A stretch of 64,000 nt of DNA. It comes from Tillus elongatus (taxonomy: Eukaryota > Arthropoda > Insecta > Coleoptera > Cleridae). Made by a program: the position numbers and the translations under genes. The stretch spans positions 114,755,358 to 114,819,357 of the forward strand of contig OZ023265.1 of the NCBI GenBank assembly GCA_964006375.1. Direction: 5' to 3'. The stretch's first letter is position 1. Each line of letters starts with the position of its first letter. The notes under the pieces are model-generated. The model searched no databases. It worked only from the letters and a program-made list of their open reading frames with translations, and had not been told where the DNA came from. Below, in pieces: positions 1 to 14,859 of this stretch.

Positions 1-773
1 AAAAAATAATAGGCCGATTTTGATCAAATTTAGTGAATACCTTCCTTTTGCAAATGGCTTGGATAAGTTTGTTAGCCAGGAAAATCGGTCCAGGTTTTCC
101 CGAAAAATTTTGTGTTTTCTTTAAAAAAAAATTTATATCTCCGGAATTAACAAAGTAAGGGCGGTACGCGGGTTTACATCCTTATAGGTAAGCCACGTAC
201 CAAAATTTAGCTCTGTATGTCAAAAGACAAAAAAGTTATAGACATTTAAAGAAACATAAATTGAGGTTTTTCACAAAACGTCAAAGTTGCGATTTAAACG
301 TCAAAATTGGCAACATTTAGGAAAAGAACTTGAATTTAATACGGGCTATGGAAATAAAGTGTCTCAAGAAGAATGTTTTACAAACCCTGAAGTCTTAGTT
401 TCAACCGTCATTGTCCTTCATTTTAATAAAATGTTTCCAGAAAATTCATTTCAAATAGATCCTTTCTGACGCTTGGCAGTAGCCTTAGCTATAGAGTTTA
501 TCGTTTAATAGTATATAATTGTTGTAGAATTTTCGTAAAAAATCAATAAAGTTCAATATATCTGTTATTATACAACATATGAAAAAAAAATTGTATATAT
601 TAATTATAGGGTGTCTTGAGCTCCATCTTAAAAAATTATTTCTACAATCACAGGTGGCCCATAAGTCGTTGGTGATACAAATTTTCTTTTTTTTTTTAAT
701 CAAACACGCCTTATGTTATTGCATTTTTGCATTTTCCATCGAAATATAATGCATGTTTGTAAGAAAAAAAATT
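1..773. repeat. MB-family repeat, microsatellite-distal half (truncated by window edge)
   Basis: The segment opens with the text that follows the (TA)n tract in other family members (aaaaaataataggccgatt, then ggcttggataagtttgttag). It is paralogous to 42,478-43,370: the same order of blocks occurs, including the landmarks gggtgtcttgagct and cacaggtggcccataagtcg. The copies differ by indels; the copy here lacks roughly 100 bp that the other has near its position 43,010-43,160. No reading frame is conserved between copies, so the short open frames here look fortuitous. Confidence 0.75.
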
Positions 774-1086
774 CTGGACGCAGTAAGTGCGTTATGGTAG
801 CTAATTTTGATCAAATGCTTAATATTTGAATAGCTCAATTTGCTATTAACCTATAAGGTTGACCAAGAAACGAATTTTTTCGGGAACACTTTAAGTTTAC
901 TTTCGGAAATTTTTGTACATTTTCAAACAATAAAGTTATTTTGATGAAACATGGCACATTGTTTTTACTATATAGATTATACTGGTAACCAAATTTGATG
1001 CCTGCTTTCTTAAAAAAACACACATTATTGCTATTAAAAAATAGTTTTATGAAAATTCACTACCATAACGCACTTGCTGCGTCCAG
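774..1086. mobile_element. MITE-like element with CTGGACGCAG termini
   Basis: A 313-bp element bounded by inverted termini: ctggacgcagtaagtgcgtt at the left and the complement of ctggacgcagcaagtgcgtt at the right, with the inverse relation extending into the adjacent tggta/taccat and aattttcat blocks. Similar elements lie at 9,902-10,211, 43,370-43,685, 51,338-51,610 and 51,661-51,941. It is non-coding. The same terminus is one end of the longer MB elements, so this is probably an internally deleted derivative. Confidence 0.7.
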
Positions 1087-1640
1087 AGTTTTTTATAAGA
1101 TTATAACCTCCTTTTTAGGCGTAGGTAAAATGAATTCTAGATACATGAAAACCTTGCTGTTATCTGGACCATCTTCTGGCTATATTTATTTCCAAGACGC
1201 AATAATTGAGATATAAACCATATTTTTAAAAGTAGAAAGCAGTTGAGGTACTATATGTTTGATATCAGATCCGTAGGCATCTTTTGTCTTTGATTATCGT
1301 TACCTGAACATTGTTTATTATTCTAGTACATCTAGCCTTACAGTGTCTCTCTATTAGGGAAGAAATGGGCCCGGACTGACAATTTACAAAATGCTTAGTT
1401 GGTTGTACACAATCTCTATCTTATGCCATTCTGTATTAATTGGAGCTGCCGTGACAACATATTACCTAGTTCCACACCGAGATGGCGACCCTGTCGTACA
1501 TCTCACAATATTCTAGTACAGATTTTTCGTACATCTCTGCACTGGTGTTATTAAAGAGAATGCCTATTATTTTCACCTCATTTTCATTTTTAAACGACGA
1601 TTGAAAATCTATATATCCTGATTTATTTTGTGCTTTTTCT
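1087..1640. other. No gene recognised
   Basis: AT-rich sequence with only short uninformative open frames. I see no repeat or gene that I can name. Confidence 0.5.
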
Positions 1641-1644
1641 AACA

Positions 1645-2085
1645 TTACCATTTTATATTTATTGTGGTAACGAATGACTCACCTTCTACTTCCAAACGCA
1701 ATTGAATTATATATTTTTTAAACTCCGTATGGCTTGCAGAACCTTTCTTCGTAATATTTTAGTCCGCAAAGGTGTAATGTTTCAGATACAGTTTTATAAA
1801 CATAATTTTTCATCGTTCCTCACAGAAAGGGTACTAACGGAGATAGATCGGTAAACCATGCTGGCCAACGTACGTTTTTATTGCTGGAAATAACTTTTCA
1901 AAGGAACATTTCTGACAGATATTTGGCCACACTCCTAGCGTTATGAGGCGGTGTCTAGTCTTGCTGAAACCGGATGTTCTTTAAACGATTGATACAAATA
2001 TTTTGAGCGATGTAATCGGTAAGGAAAATTCAAATACGCATCGGCCGTCCAGTGTTCTTCCTAAATGTGTGGGCCAGTTGTTTCA
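1645..2085 (-). pseudogene. Decayed DD41D-type Tc1/mariner transposase (C-terminal part)
   Basis: Minus-strand conceptual translation, broken by stops and frameshifts, shows the catalytic-core sequence of the transposase family that is intact at 23,698-24,750. Around 1,860-1,980 one reads FQQD followed by TPPHNARSV, then VRWPAW and a DLSPL motif; weaker C-terminal similarity continues toward 1,650. The amino-terminal DNA-binding domains and the first catalytic aspartate were not found, so this is a C-terminal remnant. No terminal repeats were identified. Family assignment rests on the motif order only. Confidence 0.6.
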
Positions 2086-3230
2086 GGAAACTTTTTTCAA
2101 TTGTGTGTATTAAAAAAAACATATTGTTTTTGTAGTTAATTGCCACTCAACAAAGCTGAGATAATTTAGTAATGGAAAATTAAGTTATATACGTTCGAAT
2201 TAGACATAAATTAAATATACTACCATAGCGCTAGTTCTACATTCGGCCTTTAATAAAAGGTTCGCTCTTTTTGCAAACCCTGAGCAAATTGATAAGCAAG
2301 GGTGATAAGGAAAAATGTAATTTACCACCAGGATGGAATTTACTAATTGGAATGACCTATTTTCGTTACATTAAGTAGAATAATTATTATAAGCCGTATT
2401 CACGACTAAAAGGATTTTTCGTAAAAATTGCCGAAAGCTTTAAAAAATGTTTTCCACTTATTTAACACCTAATGTCCGAGAAAAGTTTTAGAAAATTCGA
2501 CATCTACAAGGACGCTTTAAAGGACTAACAGCATTGTAAGAATCTGTCAGCTGGTCTTGTTTTATTAAAAATCGTCTTCACTCTGCAGACCCTACTGCAC
2601 CATCTTACCGGTATTATTCTGGAACATTTTTTAAAATCTCTCCTGAATCTATTTTGCATTAATAGTCGTTATTACTCTTAATATAAACTCTCTTTCAGTT
2701 ATTTTTTAAGTAGTTTTTTAGGGCTACCCCACAAAGTTACGTAAAACCATACTATAAGCTAAGTGAGAAGTAGCTAATCTTAAGTGCAGCTAATAATAAA
2801 TCCGTCAAGAGGTGGCGGAATTAGTTCGCAGGAATCGTTTTACGAGCTGATCTACTCTGGAAGGGGTCAGTGCTCTCCTGACAGTAAGAGCTTTGCGAAA
2901 CTTCGCTTTCCACGATGTAGAAGCTGAGATAATTCGGTTTCACTAGTGACGTAAAATATGATTGATTGATGGCAGGATCAAGCTGTTCTCTCTTGTAACT
3001 TAGATTGTGCCGGCTCTGAAGAAGAACGTTTTCTTATTAAATTACTTCAGTGTGTATCTTAATTTAGCCTGACCGCTTGAATACATGCTAGAATCATTTT
3101 GTTTTTTACCTAGCACAAAAGTGCTTTGAGTTCTCACTTCATACCGAAATAGCAATAATAAACTAGCCGTTTTTCAAATACAATAAGAACGATCCTAAAC
3201 ACATATGCACACAGGTTGTTTGGTATTTAC
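2086..3230. other. No gene recognised
   Basis: About 1.1 kb of AT-rich DNA with no credible coding frame, RNA gene or recognised repeat. Confidence 0.5.
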
Positions 3231-3235
3231 CTTTG

Positions 3236-3441
<206 letters not shown>

Positions 3442-3863
3442 TTCATATATATTGAGTTTAAAAGAATTTCACCAACTACAGTCAATGAATCAATAATATG
3501 GACTAGGCTTTTACTTTATATTGTAAAGGTCCTATATATAGGTGTCCCGTTAGCTGGTCGTCATGCGTATATCAGGAACAATAATACTCTGATTTGATAT
3601 CTAAAAGTAATAATCTTTTTAGAAGACCCTATATTATTTTTTAGAGACTGTCAACCGCCTGAGAGCGACCTGTCAGGATATAAGAACATCATATGTAAAT
3701 AATAGAAAATCAGTCAGCAATAACAGTTTTATGAAACCTCTTCAAATGTTAATTCTTGTTTTCTAGTTGTTATATTTTGGAAACGATTATAGACAGGAAG
3801 AAACAATAACAAATGAAGTTATATTAGTACTTGACAAGGAATTCAAAGGTCTTATAATAAATA

Positions 3864-5579
3864 GTGTGATGATAAAGTTTGAAACATAGTTAGTAAATGC
3901 GTAATTTAATTTTTTCAAGGCAAACGCTCGGACAGGTTAATCTTATTTTTTTCCATTACCAACTTATAACGTAAAAATTACATTTATAAAGTCACCTAAT
4001 TCTAAATGACGACGTCATCATAAATTTGTGTAAATAACCACCATTTTTTTGCTGTTTTTTCACAGACTTGCTTCTACTACTACTTCAATGATGACGAAAA
4101 AAAATTTGTTAGTTGACATAACAATTTATTTGAGAAAATTGCATTATCTACTTTAAAAAGTGAAAACGTATATTTAATTAAAAAAAAGAAATACTTCTCA
4201 CCGTTTTTATTTAGACCAAGTTTTTGTTAGAATAATGATGTTTTCCTTCACTTTTCTAGAGTAACGACCACTTGATTGTGTAACTTTTGATATGTTGTCA
4301 CGTATTTATTTAACAGGTGGAACAAAAAGTGAAGTTAAAATCAGTTTTAACAACACTCGTGATAATTTATTGATTATTTGCTGTTATCAGTATTTAGTTA
4401 TCGGACGCTTATTGCAGTATGGATTTGGAATTCAGTGAATAAAGACAATAATGTTAAACCGTAAATTATATTCAATTATTACCTACCGTTTAAATTAATT
4501 AATGGTCTTAGTGGTGAAAGTGTAAAAGTGCTAAAAGTAATCAAATCTAATTCGAATTTAACAAAAATGGCACATTTAACCGAAAGGGCAAGAATAGAGA
4601 AATTGATCGTGGTTGGATATGACGACAGGCTTAGAAGTTATCAGGAAGCATGCAAGTTATTTAACCAGTAATATCCTGATATACCGCCAATTTCAAGATC
4701 TACATGAAGTAAATTAGTTGCCAAATTCACAGAAACGTAATCTGTAAAAAAAATTCCTTCACAACGTCGACTTCGAGTAAGAAGTCAGACTGGATATATT
4801 GATTGAATCTGAAGAAAATGCTCACCATTCTACAAGGCAACTAGCACTAAATAACAACGTGAACCAATTTTTAGTGGTAAAGTTATTCAAACAAGTAAAG
4901 TATCATCCTTCTCAAGTGCAATTGATACACAACTTAAACGATGATGATTCAGACCGCCGTTTGCAGTTTTCTAAACAATTAATGTTACGCTACGGTGAAT
5001 ATCCTCCTAATTATCTTTTCTGATGAAGCCACTTTTTGCCTGAATGGAACAGTAAATCCTCACAACTCAAGATTTTGGTCACTGCCAATTCTTCATTGGG
5101 CTCGAGACTTCCACGGTCAACGTCAACCAAAGCGAATGTACTGATGATAATAATGGTAGGGTGTTTCATAGGGCCTTTTTGCAAGACAATCTTACAGCAG
5201 CACGTTACCTAAATTTTTTGCAATAGAGTTTAGTGTCGGCTCTGGTAGTAATTTTTTCAAATAATTACGAGCAGGTGTGCCCCACAAGATATGTTATTTC
5301 AGCAAGATGGGGCGCCTCTTCACTTTCGTGCAGCCGTTCGTCAATATCGTCATCATTTAAGGGTAAGCAGGTCTATGGAAAAACCTCATAAACAAATATG
5401 GCTGTCATTAAAAAAAACTTATAATGACCTCACCATTCAGAAATAGGTGACGTCATAAATGTAATTTTAACGTCATGAGTTGGCAACTAAAAAGATAAAG
5501 TTGAGTTGTCCGAAGGTTTTTCTTGAAAAAATTAAATAACGTATTATGAATTATGTTCCACACTTTATCACCACACTGC
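3864..5579 (+). mobile_element. Decayed long-TIR Tc1/mariner-like element
   Basis: The left segment (about 3,864-4,030) and right segment (about 5,420-5,579) are diverged inverted repeats of about 160 bp. Left gtgatgataaagtttgaaac corresponds to the complement of the right gttccacactttatcacc block, and left tttaattttttcaag and attacatttataaagtcacc also find partners at the right. Between them lies a broken transposase gene. The exact ends and any TA target duplication are blurred by divergence. Confidence 0.65.
4567..5410 (+). pseudogene. Tc1/mariner-like transposase pseudogene
   Basis: It begins ATGGCACATTTAACCGAAAG (MAHLTERARIE), a typical start of the helix-turn-helix transposases in this group, and continues through YQEACKLFNQ before an in-frame stop. 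Later blocks read NDDDSDRRLQFSKQ, LFSDEATFCLNGTVNPHNSRFW (first catalytic Asp in SDEA) and, about 5,295-5,335, FQQDGAPLHF (second catalytic Asp). Stops and frameshifts separate the blocks, and the end with the third acidic residue is lost or unreadable. It is the non-functional coding part of the surrounding element. Confidence 0.7.
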
Positions 5580-6180
5580 ATACGTGTTTTATTTATAAAA
5601 AGAAGTTGGTGCTCACTTCCAGTATAATCGGAAACGATTTGCGGCTGTAAATATCTTCATTAGGCAGATAATTATAGAGAACCTACCCCTGATTATTTTC
5701 AAATTTCAAATCAGAATAGTCCCAGATATAAGTCTTACGATCTAAGTTCACGGGACACATCGGTATCATAATCTACATTCAATATGATATAATTTGATAC
5801 CAAAATACTATACTTTAATATGTATAAAAGGTGTTTTATTATAACTATTTTATGTCGTAAACTGCATATATCTTTATTTACTCATTTATTTCATAAAATG
5901 CCTGACAGAAACAATTTCTACTTACATGAGATTAAAAATAACACAACGTCATCACAATAGTAATACATAATTACCCATACAAGGATTAAATACATAAGCA
6001 TCTGTGAAAACAGCGGCATAATTAACAAAAAATATAACAATAAAAAATACAAAATATAGTTAACAACTCTGTTTTTTATATAAAAGATGTACAGAGACAA
6101 ACTAATAAAATGTAATGTTTACTCTCAAAGAACACTAAATATATGTATGTGCCACAAGAGACATGATGTGATTTAAGGAG
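5580..6180. other. No gene recognised
   Basis: AT-rich DNA with no supported feature. Confidence 0.5.
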
Positions 6181-6186
6181 TACGCG

Positions 6187-6815
6187 TTTATGTTACAGCT
6201 TGGGCAGATCCTATTAGTGTTCGGTAAAATGAAATGTAGTGGAAAAAACCTATCATTAAATTGCACCTTGTTTGAGTACAGAAAAATAAACAAAAGGAAC
6301 AAGCATCTAGCCGTGGCACGAGGAAGTTAATCTGGGATAAGATGTTTGGAGAACTCACCGCAGACTGTATGAGAACTTCAGTCACAGATTTTCTCTGGGA
6401 CTAAGTAGTGACATCTCGTCAAAATACAGTAGCAAGTTTTGTTACTCGGCCTCTCTAGGCGGGTACAAACCATTTACTTTAAAATAGAGGTACTTGAGAA
6501 ACTTTCGTTAAACTGTGTCCAGAAGGTTACTACAAGTGGAGCGCTTTGGTATGAAGCCATGTTGGTCATGTGAGGTGTGACGACTAAGAGAAGAATAACG
6601 CAATATGAATAACAACATTTCGAAAACTTTCGCAAAGTTGGACAATACTGCTATCTATCCATAACTAGTTAACTCTGATTTGCTATCCTGCTCATGCACG
6701 GGTGTGGTGATAGCGATTTTCCACACATCGGGAAAAATACACGACTTCAATAATAAATTGTAAATATAACCACAATCCTTTACAACAAAACTTGGAATCT
6801 GATCGTCACCAGATC
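6187..6815 (-). pseudogene. LINE (jockey-like) reverse-transcriptase fragment
   Basis: Minus-strand translation gives the N-terminal part of a non-LTR reverse transcriptase in order: GDDQIPSFVVKDC, then FPDVWKIAITTPVHEQDSKS, then IAVLSNFAKVFE, then QHGFIPKRSTCSNLLD. These match the usual DxIP, W(K)-P, YRPIS-LS-KxFE and QxGF-RS-TxxL blocks of jockey/CR1-type elements. The catalytic YADD region is absent and stops interrupt the frame (one inside the expected SYRP block), so it is a dead, truncated fragment. Whether it belongs to the same family as the LINE at 28,985-29,870 cannot be told because different regions are preserved. Confidence 0.65.
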
Positions 6816-7118
6816 ATCTTACTCTATTCAACATTTTAAATATCATAAGTGAATGTTCGAAAAATTTGTAAACAGGTGTGCCCAAATTTCTTTTAATTTT
6901 TAGAGGGAGCAAACCCTACGTGAGGGTTATATATCAGGTAAATCTCATGTACATGCACATGTACACATGTAAAACTTTTGGAAGCTCAACAGAAATCTAG
7001 AGCCTGAGTTGCTTTTTTTTAATTTCAGTTGCATAATAGATAATACACAACTTCGATGATACAGGGTTAACAACGTTGAGAAGGTTTCGATTAGCTTTGA
7101 AAGCGTTGCTTTAATTAC
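6816..7118. other. No gene recognised
   Basis: Nothing identifiable beyond AT-rich DNA. Confidence 0.45.
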
Positions 7119-7335
7119 TTTGTTTTTAGTACATACTGCAAAATCGACATCGACGGAGATGGTTTTGTGTTTGTGCAAGTGGAATGTCACAGTCGTCGGT
7201 TCCGTGTACCATGTAATCTGGGACACGTTAAAGATCCAGACACCCTTCCATACAAAGCAGGGAGCACTACAATATTTGCAGGATAAAGAGCTGATACTGC
7301 TCCGGGGCGTTATGATTGTTTACACCGGGGGAAAT
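7119..7335 (+). mobile_element. Older 5'-truncated SINE copy
   Basis: It aligns with the middle and 3' part of the SINE immediately downstream: cgtcggttccgtg, cacgttaaagatcc, ctgctccggggcgtt and a ggggaaatag end. The tRNA-like head is missing and divergence is high. The younger SINE inserted directly at its 3' end. Confidence 0.7.
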
Positions 7336-7722
7336 AGATAGATCGTAGAAACTCGGTGGTTCAGGGGTAAGAACGCGTGCCTCTGAACCGAAGGGTACTG
7401 GGTTCGATCCCAGGTTACTCCTTTCACTTTTTCAGTACAAACTGTAACGTTAACACCAACCGAGGTTCTGGCATTGTATTTCAGCAACTTGATTGTCTGC
7501 ACGTTCCGCCATTCGGAGGGGGCGTAAAGCCGTCGGTCCCGTGTCCATGCGATGTTGGGCACGTTAAAGATCCCTACCCGCCTTACAGAAAGACAGGGGT
7601 TCGGAAAAATTTCCAGGATAGTGAGGTGAAACTGCTCCCTGGCGTCGGTGATTAGCCATAGTCGCGGAAATAGGCCGATGTTAAAGAAACAAAATGCACA
7701 CACGCACGCAAAGATAGATCGT
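7336..7722 (+). mobile_element. tRNA-derived SINE with target-site duplication
   Basis: A 365-bp SINE body (7,347-7,711) flanked by a perfect 11-bp duplication, agatagatcgt, at 7,336-7,346 and 7,712-7,722. The head is tRNA-like, with an A-box-like ggtggttcaggggtaag at 7,355-7,371 and a B-box ggttcgatcc at 7,401-7,410, so RNA polymerase III transcription is expected. The body has a conserved GC-rich central domain (cattcggagggggcgtaaag, gcacgttaaagatccct) and ends atgttaaagaaac. Other copies are at 9,497-9,847 and 50,685-51,053. Open frames on both strands are incidental. Confidence 0.88.
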
Positions 7723-7967
7723 TAAAAAACAAAGTGCCATATAGTACATGGACCTTTACACAATATCATTTATGTTCTGCCCACTTTTAAATGTACTGCT
7801 ATCACAAGTATCTTGATCAAGTTTCGCCAAAGTTTAATTCGACTTAATTTATTTTCTGTTCTATAAACAACCACTGTTACTTAATTACTATAGAAATTGG
7901 TCTAAATAACAAAATGATTATTAGCGTTATAAAATCAGGTATATCAGGCACCTGAAAAAAAAATCTC
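7723..7967. other. No gene recognised
   Basis: Short AT-rich spacer without a supported feature. Confidence 0.45.
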
Positions 7968-9480
<1,513 letters not shown>

Positions 9481-9483
9481 GAC

Positions 9484-9860
9484 AGCTTGTGCATATGTGT
9501 GTGTTTTATTTCTTTAACGTCGGCGTATTTCCGCGACTATGGCCAATCACCGACGCCAGGGAGCAGTTTCACCTCACTACCCTAGACATTTTGCCGAACC
9601 CCTGCCTTTCTGTAAGGAGGGTAGGGATCTTTAACGTGTTAACGCATGGACATGGGACTGACGGCTTTACGCCCCCTCCGAAGGACGGAACGTGCAGACA
9701 TTCAACTTGCTTGCATGCAATGCCACAACCTCGGTTGATGTTAATTGTACACTATGTACTAAGAAAGTGAAAGGGGTACCCTGGGATCGAACTCAGTATC
9801 CTTCGGTTCAGAGGCACACGTTCTTACCACTGAACCACCGAGGTTCTAGCTTATGCATAT
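9484..9860 (-). mobile_element. tRNA-derived SINE, minus orientation, with TSD
   Basis: Body 9,497-9,847, flanked by agcttgtgcatat (9,484-9,496) and agcttatgcatat (9,848-9,860), a 13-bp duplication with one mismatch. On the minus strand it starts with cggtggttcagtggtaag, carries the B-box-like gttcgatccca, the conserved cacgttaaagatccct domain, and ends in ttaaagaaat. It matches the copy at 7,347-7,711 throughout, with substitutions and small indels. Confidence 0.88.
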
Positions 9861-9901
9861 TACGACAAGCAAACCAATTATTTAATATAAACAAAAAAAG
9901 T

Positions 9902-10211
9902 CTGGACGCAGCAAGTGCCTTATGGTAGTGAAGTTTCATTAAAATGTTTAAAATAGCAAATATGCGTTTTTGAAAAGAAAGCAGGCATCAAATTTGGTTA
10001 CCAGTAAAAATTATAGAAACAATGTACAATATTTCATCAAAATAACTTTATTGCTTGAAAATGTACAAAAATTTTTTGAAAATAAACTTAAAATATTCCC
10101 GAAAAAACTGGTTTCCTGGCCAACGAACCTTAGAGGTTAATAGCAAATTGAGCTATTAAAATTTGAAGCATTTAATAAAATTCGATACCATAGCTCACTT
10201 GCTGCGTTCCG
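9902..10211. mobile_element. MITE-like element with CTGGACGCAG termini
   Basis: A 310-bp non-coding element with inverted termini ctggacgcagcaagtgcctt and the complement of ggaacgcagcaagtgagct. Its interior (ggcatcaaatttggttacca, aaaatgtacaaaaattttt) matches 774-1,086 on the opposite strand. Confidence 0.75.
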
Positions 10212-10369
10212 CATTTATTTTCTTACAAACATGCATTATGATTTCGTGGTCGATAATCGATACATTAAATGTCACCTCAGAACTGGCACGGACCAGGGGA
10301 ATTCGTCAATCTAATAAAAACTAAGCATTGTTCATTTTATTTGAACTAAGCCGAATTTCCTGGCTAACA

Positions 10370-10757
<388 letters not shown>

Positions 10758-10777
10758 ATACATTATTAACTAAGATA

Positions 10778-10915
10778 ACGATTTTTTAGTGAATTTTCTT
10801 TTAAAAAAATCACGAATGAAGAGATCCCGACTTTTAAAGTTTGAAAAATATTTTCAAATGAGCGCGAACTAGGCCCCCTAGAACCCGTATCCACGGCCAG
10901 TTTCAATTTTTTTAA

Positions 10916-10995
<80 letters not shown>
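10778..10995. mobile_element. MB-family half element ending in (TA)n
   Basis: It starts at the palindromic end (ttttttagtgaattttcttt), followed by gagatcccgac, gagcgcgaactaggcccc and cctagaacccgtatcc, then ends in (TA)n at 10,922-10,995. It is in opposite orientation to the preceding copy, so two family ends face each other across only about 20 bp. Confidence 0.7.
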
Positions 10996-11000
<5 letters not shown>

Positions 11001-11179
11001 ATAGAAATGCTGAAGAAAGGCACATACGTTTAACAAAAAATTTTAAATAGACGTTTTATAAAATTATTTTTATAGTTTAGTTTGGAACTTGAAATGAAAT
11101 TGTGTTAACTGCAACCAGAAGCCTATGCTTATTTGTGGAACATACTATAAAATTTGAAATAACATAACAGACTATAATA

Positions 11180-11422
<243 letters not shown>

Positions 11423-11529
11423 GAAACTGTCAGCAATTTAGTGATCCTGGGGCCTTAAGGGGATTATACTTTTCATTTGTGAGTACAAAGATGTACTGTG
11501 AATGTTTATACAGCACTATTTAGCTTATT

Positions 11530-12130
<601 letters not shown>

Positions 12131-13165
12131 AATATATACGAGGCATAAGACATACTACCCGAATCAACCGCAATTATGTAAAATGACGGACGACATGAAA
12201 TAAAAAATTTGCCAAATGATTGTTATTTCACTGGGCGATTCAACCAATTATTAAAAGACCCTATATGTGTAGCTTTATAAACGGCCTCAAATACAGTTTT
12301 AGCGCAACATAGATATATTATGCTGTCGCATAATATAGTAGCAATGTAAACAAAATCAAGTCAAGTCTCTATAAAAATGATTCTAAATAGTTTCATTTAT
12401 CTTTACACTTAAACATAAGACGTTATATAAGACCGAAAGGGTCGCAGAAAATGTTTAAATGGCAATTCCACTAATTTTGCAATTAATTAATGCGTATACT
12501 TTGAATATAATATCCCGGACATGAAGCCGATCTAATTAATCAGGTAAACAATCGTTACACAAAACGTTAGTTTGCCTAGATAGCTGGGAGCCGTCGCGCT
12601 TGCCTCATAAGCAGTGGGTTACACAATCGAATCCAGCTCAATGAACGCATATCTTTTTATGTTTTATTTTGACATTTGGAGAAACAATAGTGCACAGATT
12701 TCATACGTTTTGTTACCTTTGAATCTGATATTATAATTTTCTTATTGTTGATATTGAAAAAACCGGTTTGATTAGGTTGACGAAAACGAAATCATATTGA
12801 CGATTAATAAGGAAACATAACTGCTACGTTTATAATTTGGCAGATACTCTACGTTTTAAATACGAATTAAGTTTCCTTTTCGAAATGTTTGTATAACTTT
12901 CATGAAATTTGTCATAACAGTTTCTTTTAAAGAGACTTACACTATCTACAGATATAGCAAAATTAATTCTTTAGCTTTATAGAAAATTGAGCTTTGGGCA
13001 TTTTTCTCAAAAGGAGTTAGAACGCAAGATTTTTTCGATAAGATATCGATGGTACCACTTTCGAAAGAATGCTTCAAATGTGCGCGTACTGGGAACTCTA
13101 AAATCGATCTTCAGGGTCTGTGTAAGTTTAAAGTACTAACTTTACTAATATGCCGCATAATAATA
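12131..13165. other. No gene recognised; degenerate tRNA-like stretch near 12,580
   Basis: Mostly featureless AT-rich DNA. At 12,575-12,645 gatagctgggagccgtcgcg, a ctcataa loop and aatcgaatcc resemble a tRNA with a CAU anticodon, but stem pairing and the B-box are poor. It may be a SINE head or tRNA pseudogene. Confidence 0.4.
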
Positions 13166-13218
13166 GTGTACAAGTCTCATGAAAATTCCATACTATAACG
13201 CACTTGCTGCGTCCCTAA
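13070..13218. repeat. MB-family end fragments
   Basis: Block gtgcgcgtactgggaactct (13,080) resembles the MB gagcgcgaactagg region, and at 13,180-13,216 gaaaattccatactataacg then cacttgctgcgtccc is the MB terminus. The middle, including any microsatellite, is missing. Confidence 0.55.
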
Positions 13219-14600
13219 ATTTTTCAGTTTTATCGAGAAACATGAACCATGTGTGATACAGCTGAGCGCCAAATAAAACTGACCAATGAATCAGTCTGTC
13301 ATGACGGTAATGCCAACTTCTCCTTGGCGACGCCACCTGTCTTTAAATACGGATACTTATTGATCTCACCCTCGTACAGTTAAACATACTCACTATCAGT
13401 GACTACAACTGTAAATAGTGTAAAAAGCTTGCAGACACTTCACACTTCAGCTGCTCGTGTTTGTTACTAGTGAGAACACGTGCAGTATCAGAACACCATC
13501 AGCTCTTCTGCTTCTTATTTCATATTTATGGTTTTTCTTCTGCGAACTTGCAAAATAATTGGCAAACACTACATAAACGTGTGATGCACACTCTTAAAGC
13601 GCATAAAGAAATTCACCCAGACACACAATTAGAGAATATTACCATAGTTTATTGAATCTGTTAGCACGTCTCCAATACAACAGCAGGTATACTCTGAACA
13701 AACTTGAATGTAGATACTAACTAATGGTCTTCACCATTATGTTAAGCTATATGAATCATACTAAAATCCAAAACCTTATAATATACACTTGATTCCTTAA
13801 AAATTAACACTCATTTACCTACATCAATACATACATACTTTTTAAAATTTTTACTAGGCGTTCTAATATACCAACCAGTATGTTTTCCTTAGGTCATTGT
13901 GTCTGTGTGGTTCGTATGAGTGTATTTATATCTTTCTGTTGATTTTACGTGTATAATTGTGTAAGTCTATATGTATACGTGTGGCTATTTCATGTTTCCC
14001 CGCTTATAAACCAAATCAACTTCCCCAATTGCAAAAGCTTTAGAGAAGATTCCTTCTCAAGCTTTCAAAATTGTTTATTAAACGCTTCCAAGCATCATCT
14101 AAAATGTCAACAAATTCCAATTGTTTTCAAAAAAATTTTTCTTTTTAATTTTAAAGTTATATACTTATGTATATATCGGTATACAATTTTATATTTCCGT
14201 AGTGAATGCTTTACCAATATTTCAGATAAATAAAGAATCAAAGTGACATCAACTTCAAACTATTTTGTGAAGTAACGTCTGGAATGGAATATCCATGTTA
14301 AACCCACATTAGTTTGACTGCTGTGGAACGTGCTTCAGTCATTTGACTTGTCTGTTGACTAGAATGTTCCCGACACGAATTAAATCTTTCTCAAAAAAAC
14401 AGTAATGTCATTCTGCTGTTGCTGAGTACTGCTCATGCTGCCATTCCCGCAGGATTTATTTTGCTGGTGCCATCTCTGCTGTACCCTTGTTCCTTATTGC
14501 TGTATTACCAGTGGTACATATTTATAGTGCTTACTTCCTAGTGATTATGGCCTTCTTACAGTGCGAGTGGTGTGTTTAAAGCTTTGTGTTTGTAGTCAAA
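13219..14600. other. No gene recognised
   Basis: At 13,330-13,400 a ctttaaatacgg box followed by cagttaaacatactcac resembles an arthropod core promoter or LTR U3-R junction, but there is no second copy to define an LTR. The short open frames show no recognisable similarity. Confidence 0.35.
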
Positions 14601-14859
14601 TCACCCATGGCCTGTCTTAGTATTGGTTTTTGCCTTTGGTGAACAGTGCTTCCTTCAACTGCAGGAATAATTCACTATAAAACATCATATCAGTCTGAAT
14701 CATGACCAACGTAGTGATATTGTAAACATTGAGTCGTGACAAACGTTGATGCTGCATGTATATAAATACATGTTGACCACTGTCAATCTCACTATATAAA
14801 TATTGACTGACCTGCAAGTATTATTAAAGTGGTCCATGTATATTTGACTGATATGCAGT

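Noticed and set aside
7320..7703. Open frames of 92-127 codons at 7.3-7.7 kb and similar ones at 9.5-9.9 and 50.7-51.0 kb
   Set aside because: They lie in SINE copies, on both strands, and reflect the GC-rich SINE body rather than a gene.
12575..12645. Possible tRNA-Met gene
   Set aside because: The CAU-containing loop and part of the T region are suggestive, but acceptor and D-stem pairing fail and the B-box is degraded.
13320..13460. Host promoter or LTR with TATA-like box
   Set aside because: The motif order is suggestive, but there is no downstream gene, no second LTR and no repeat copy to support it.
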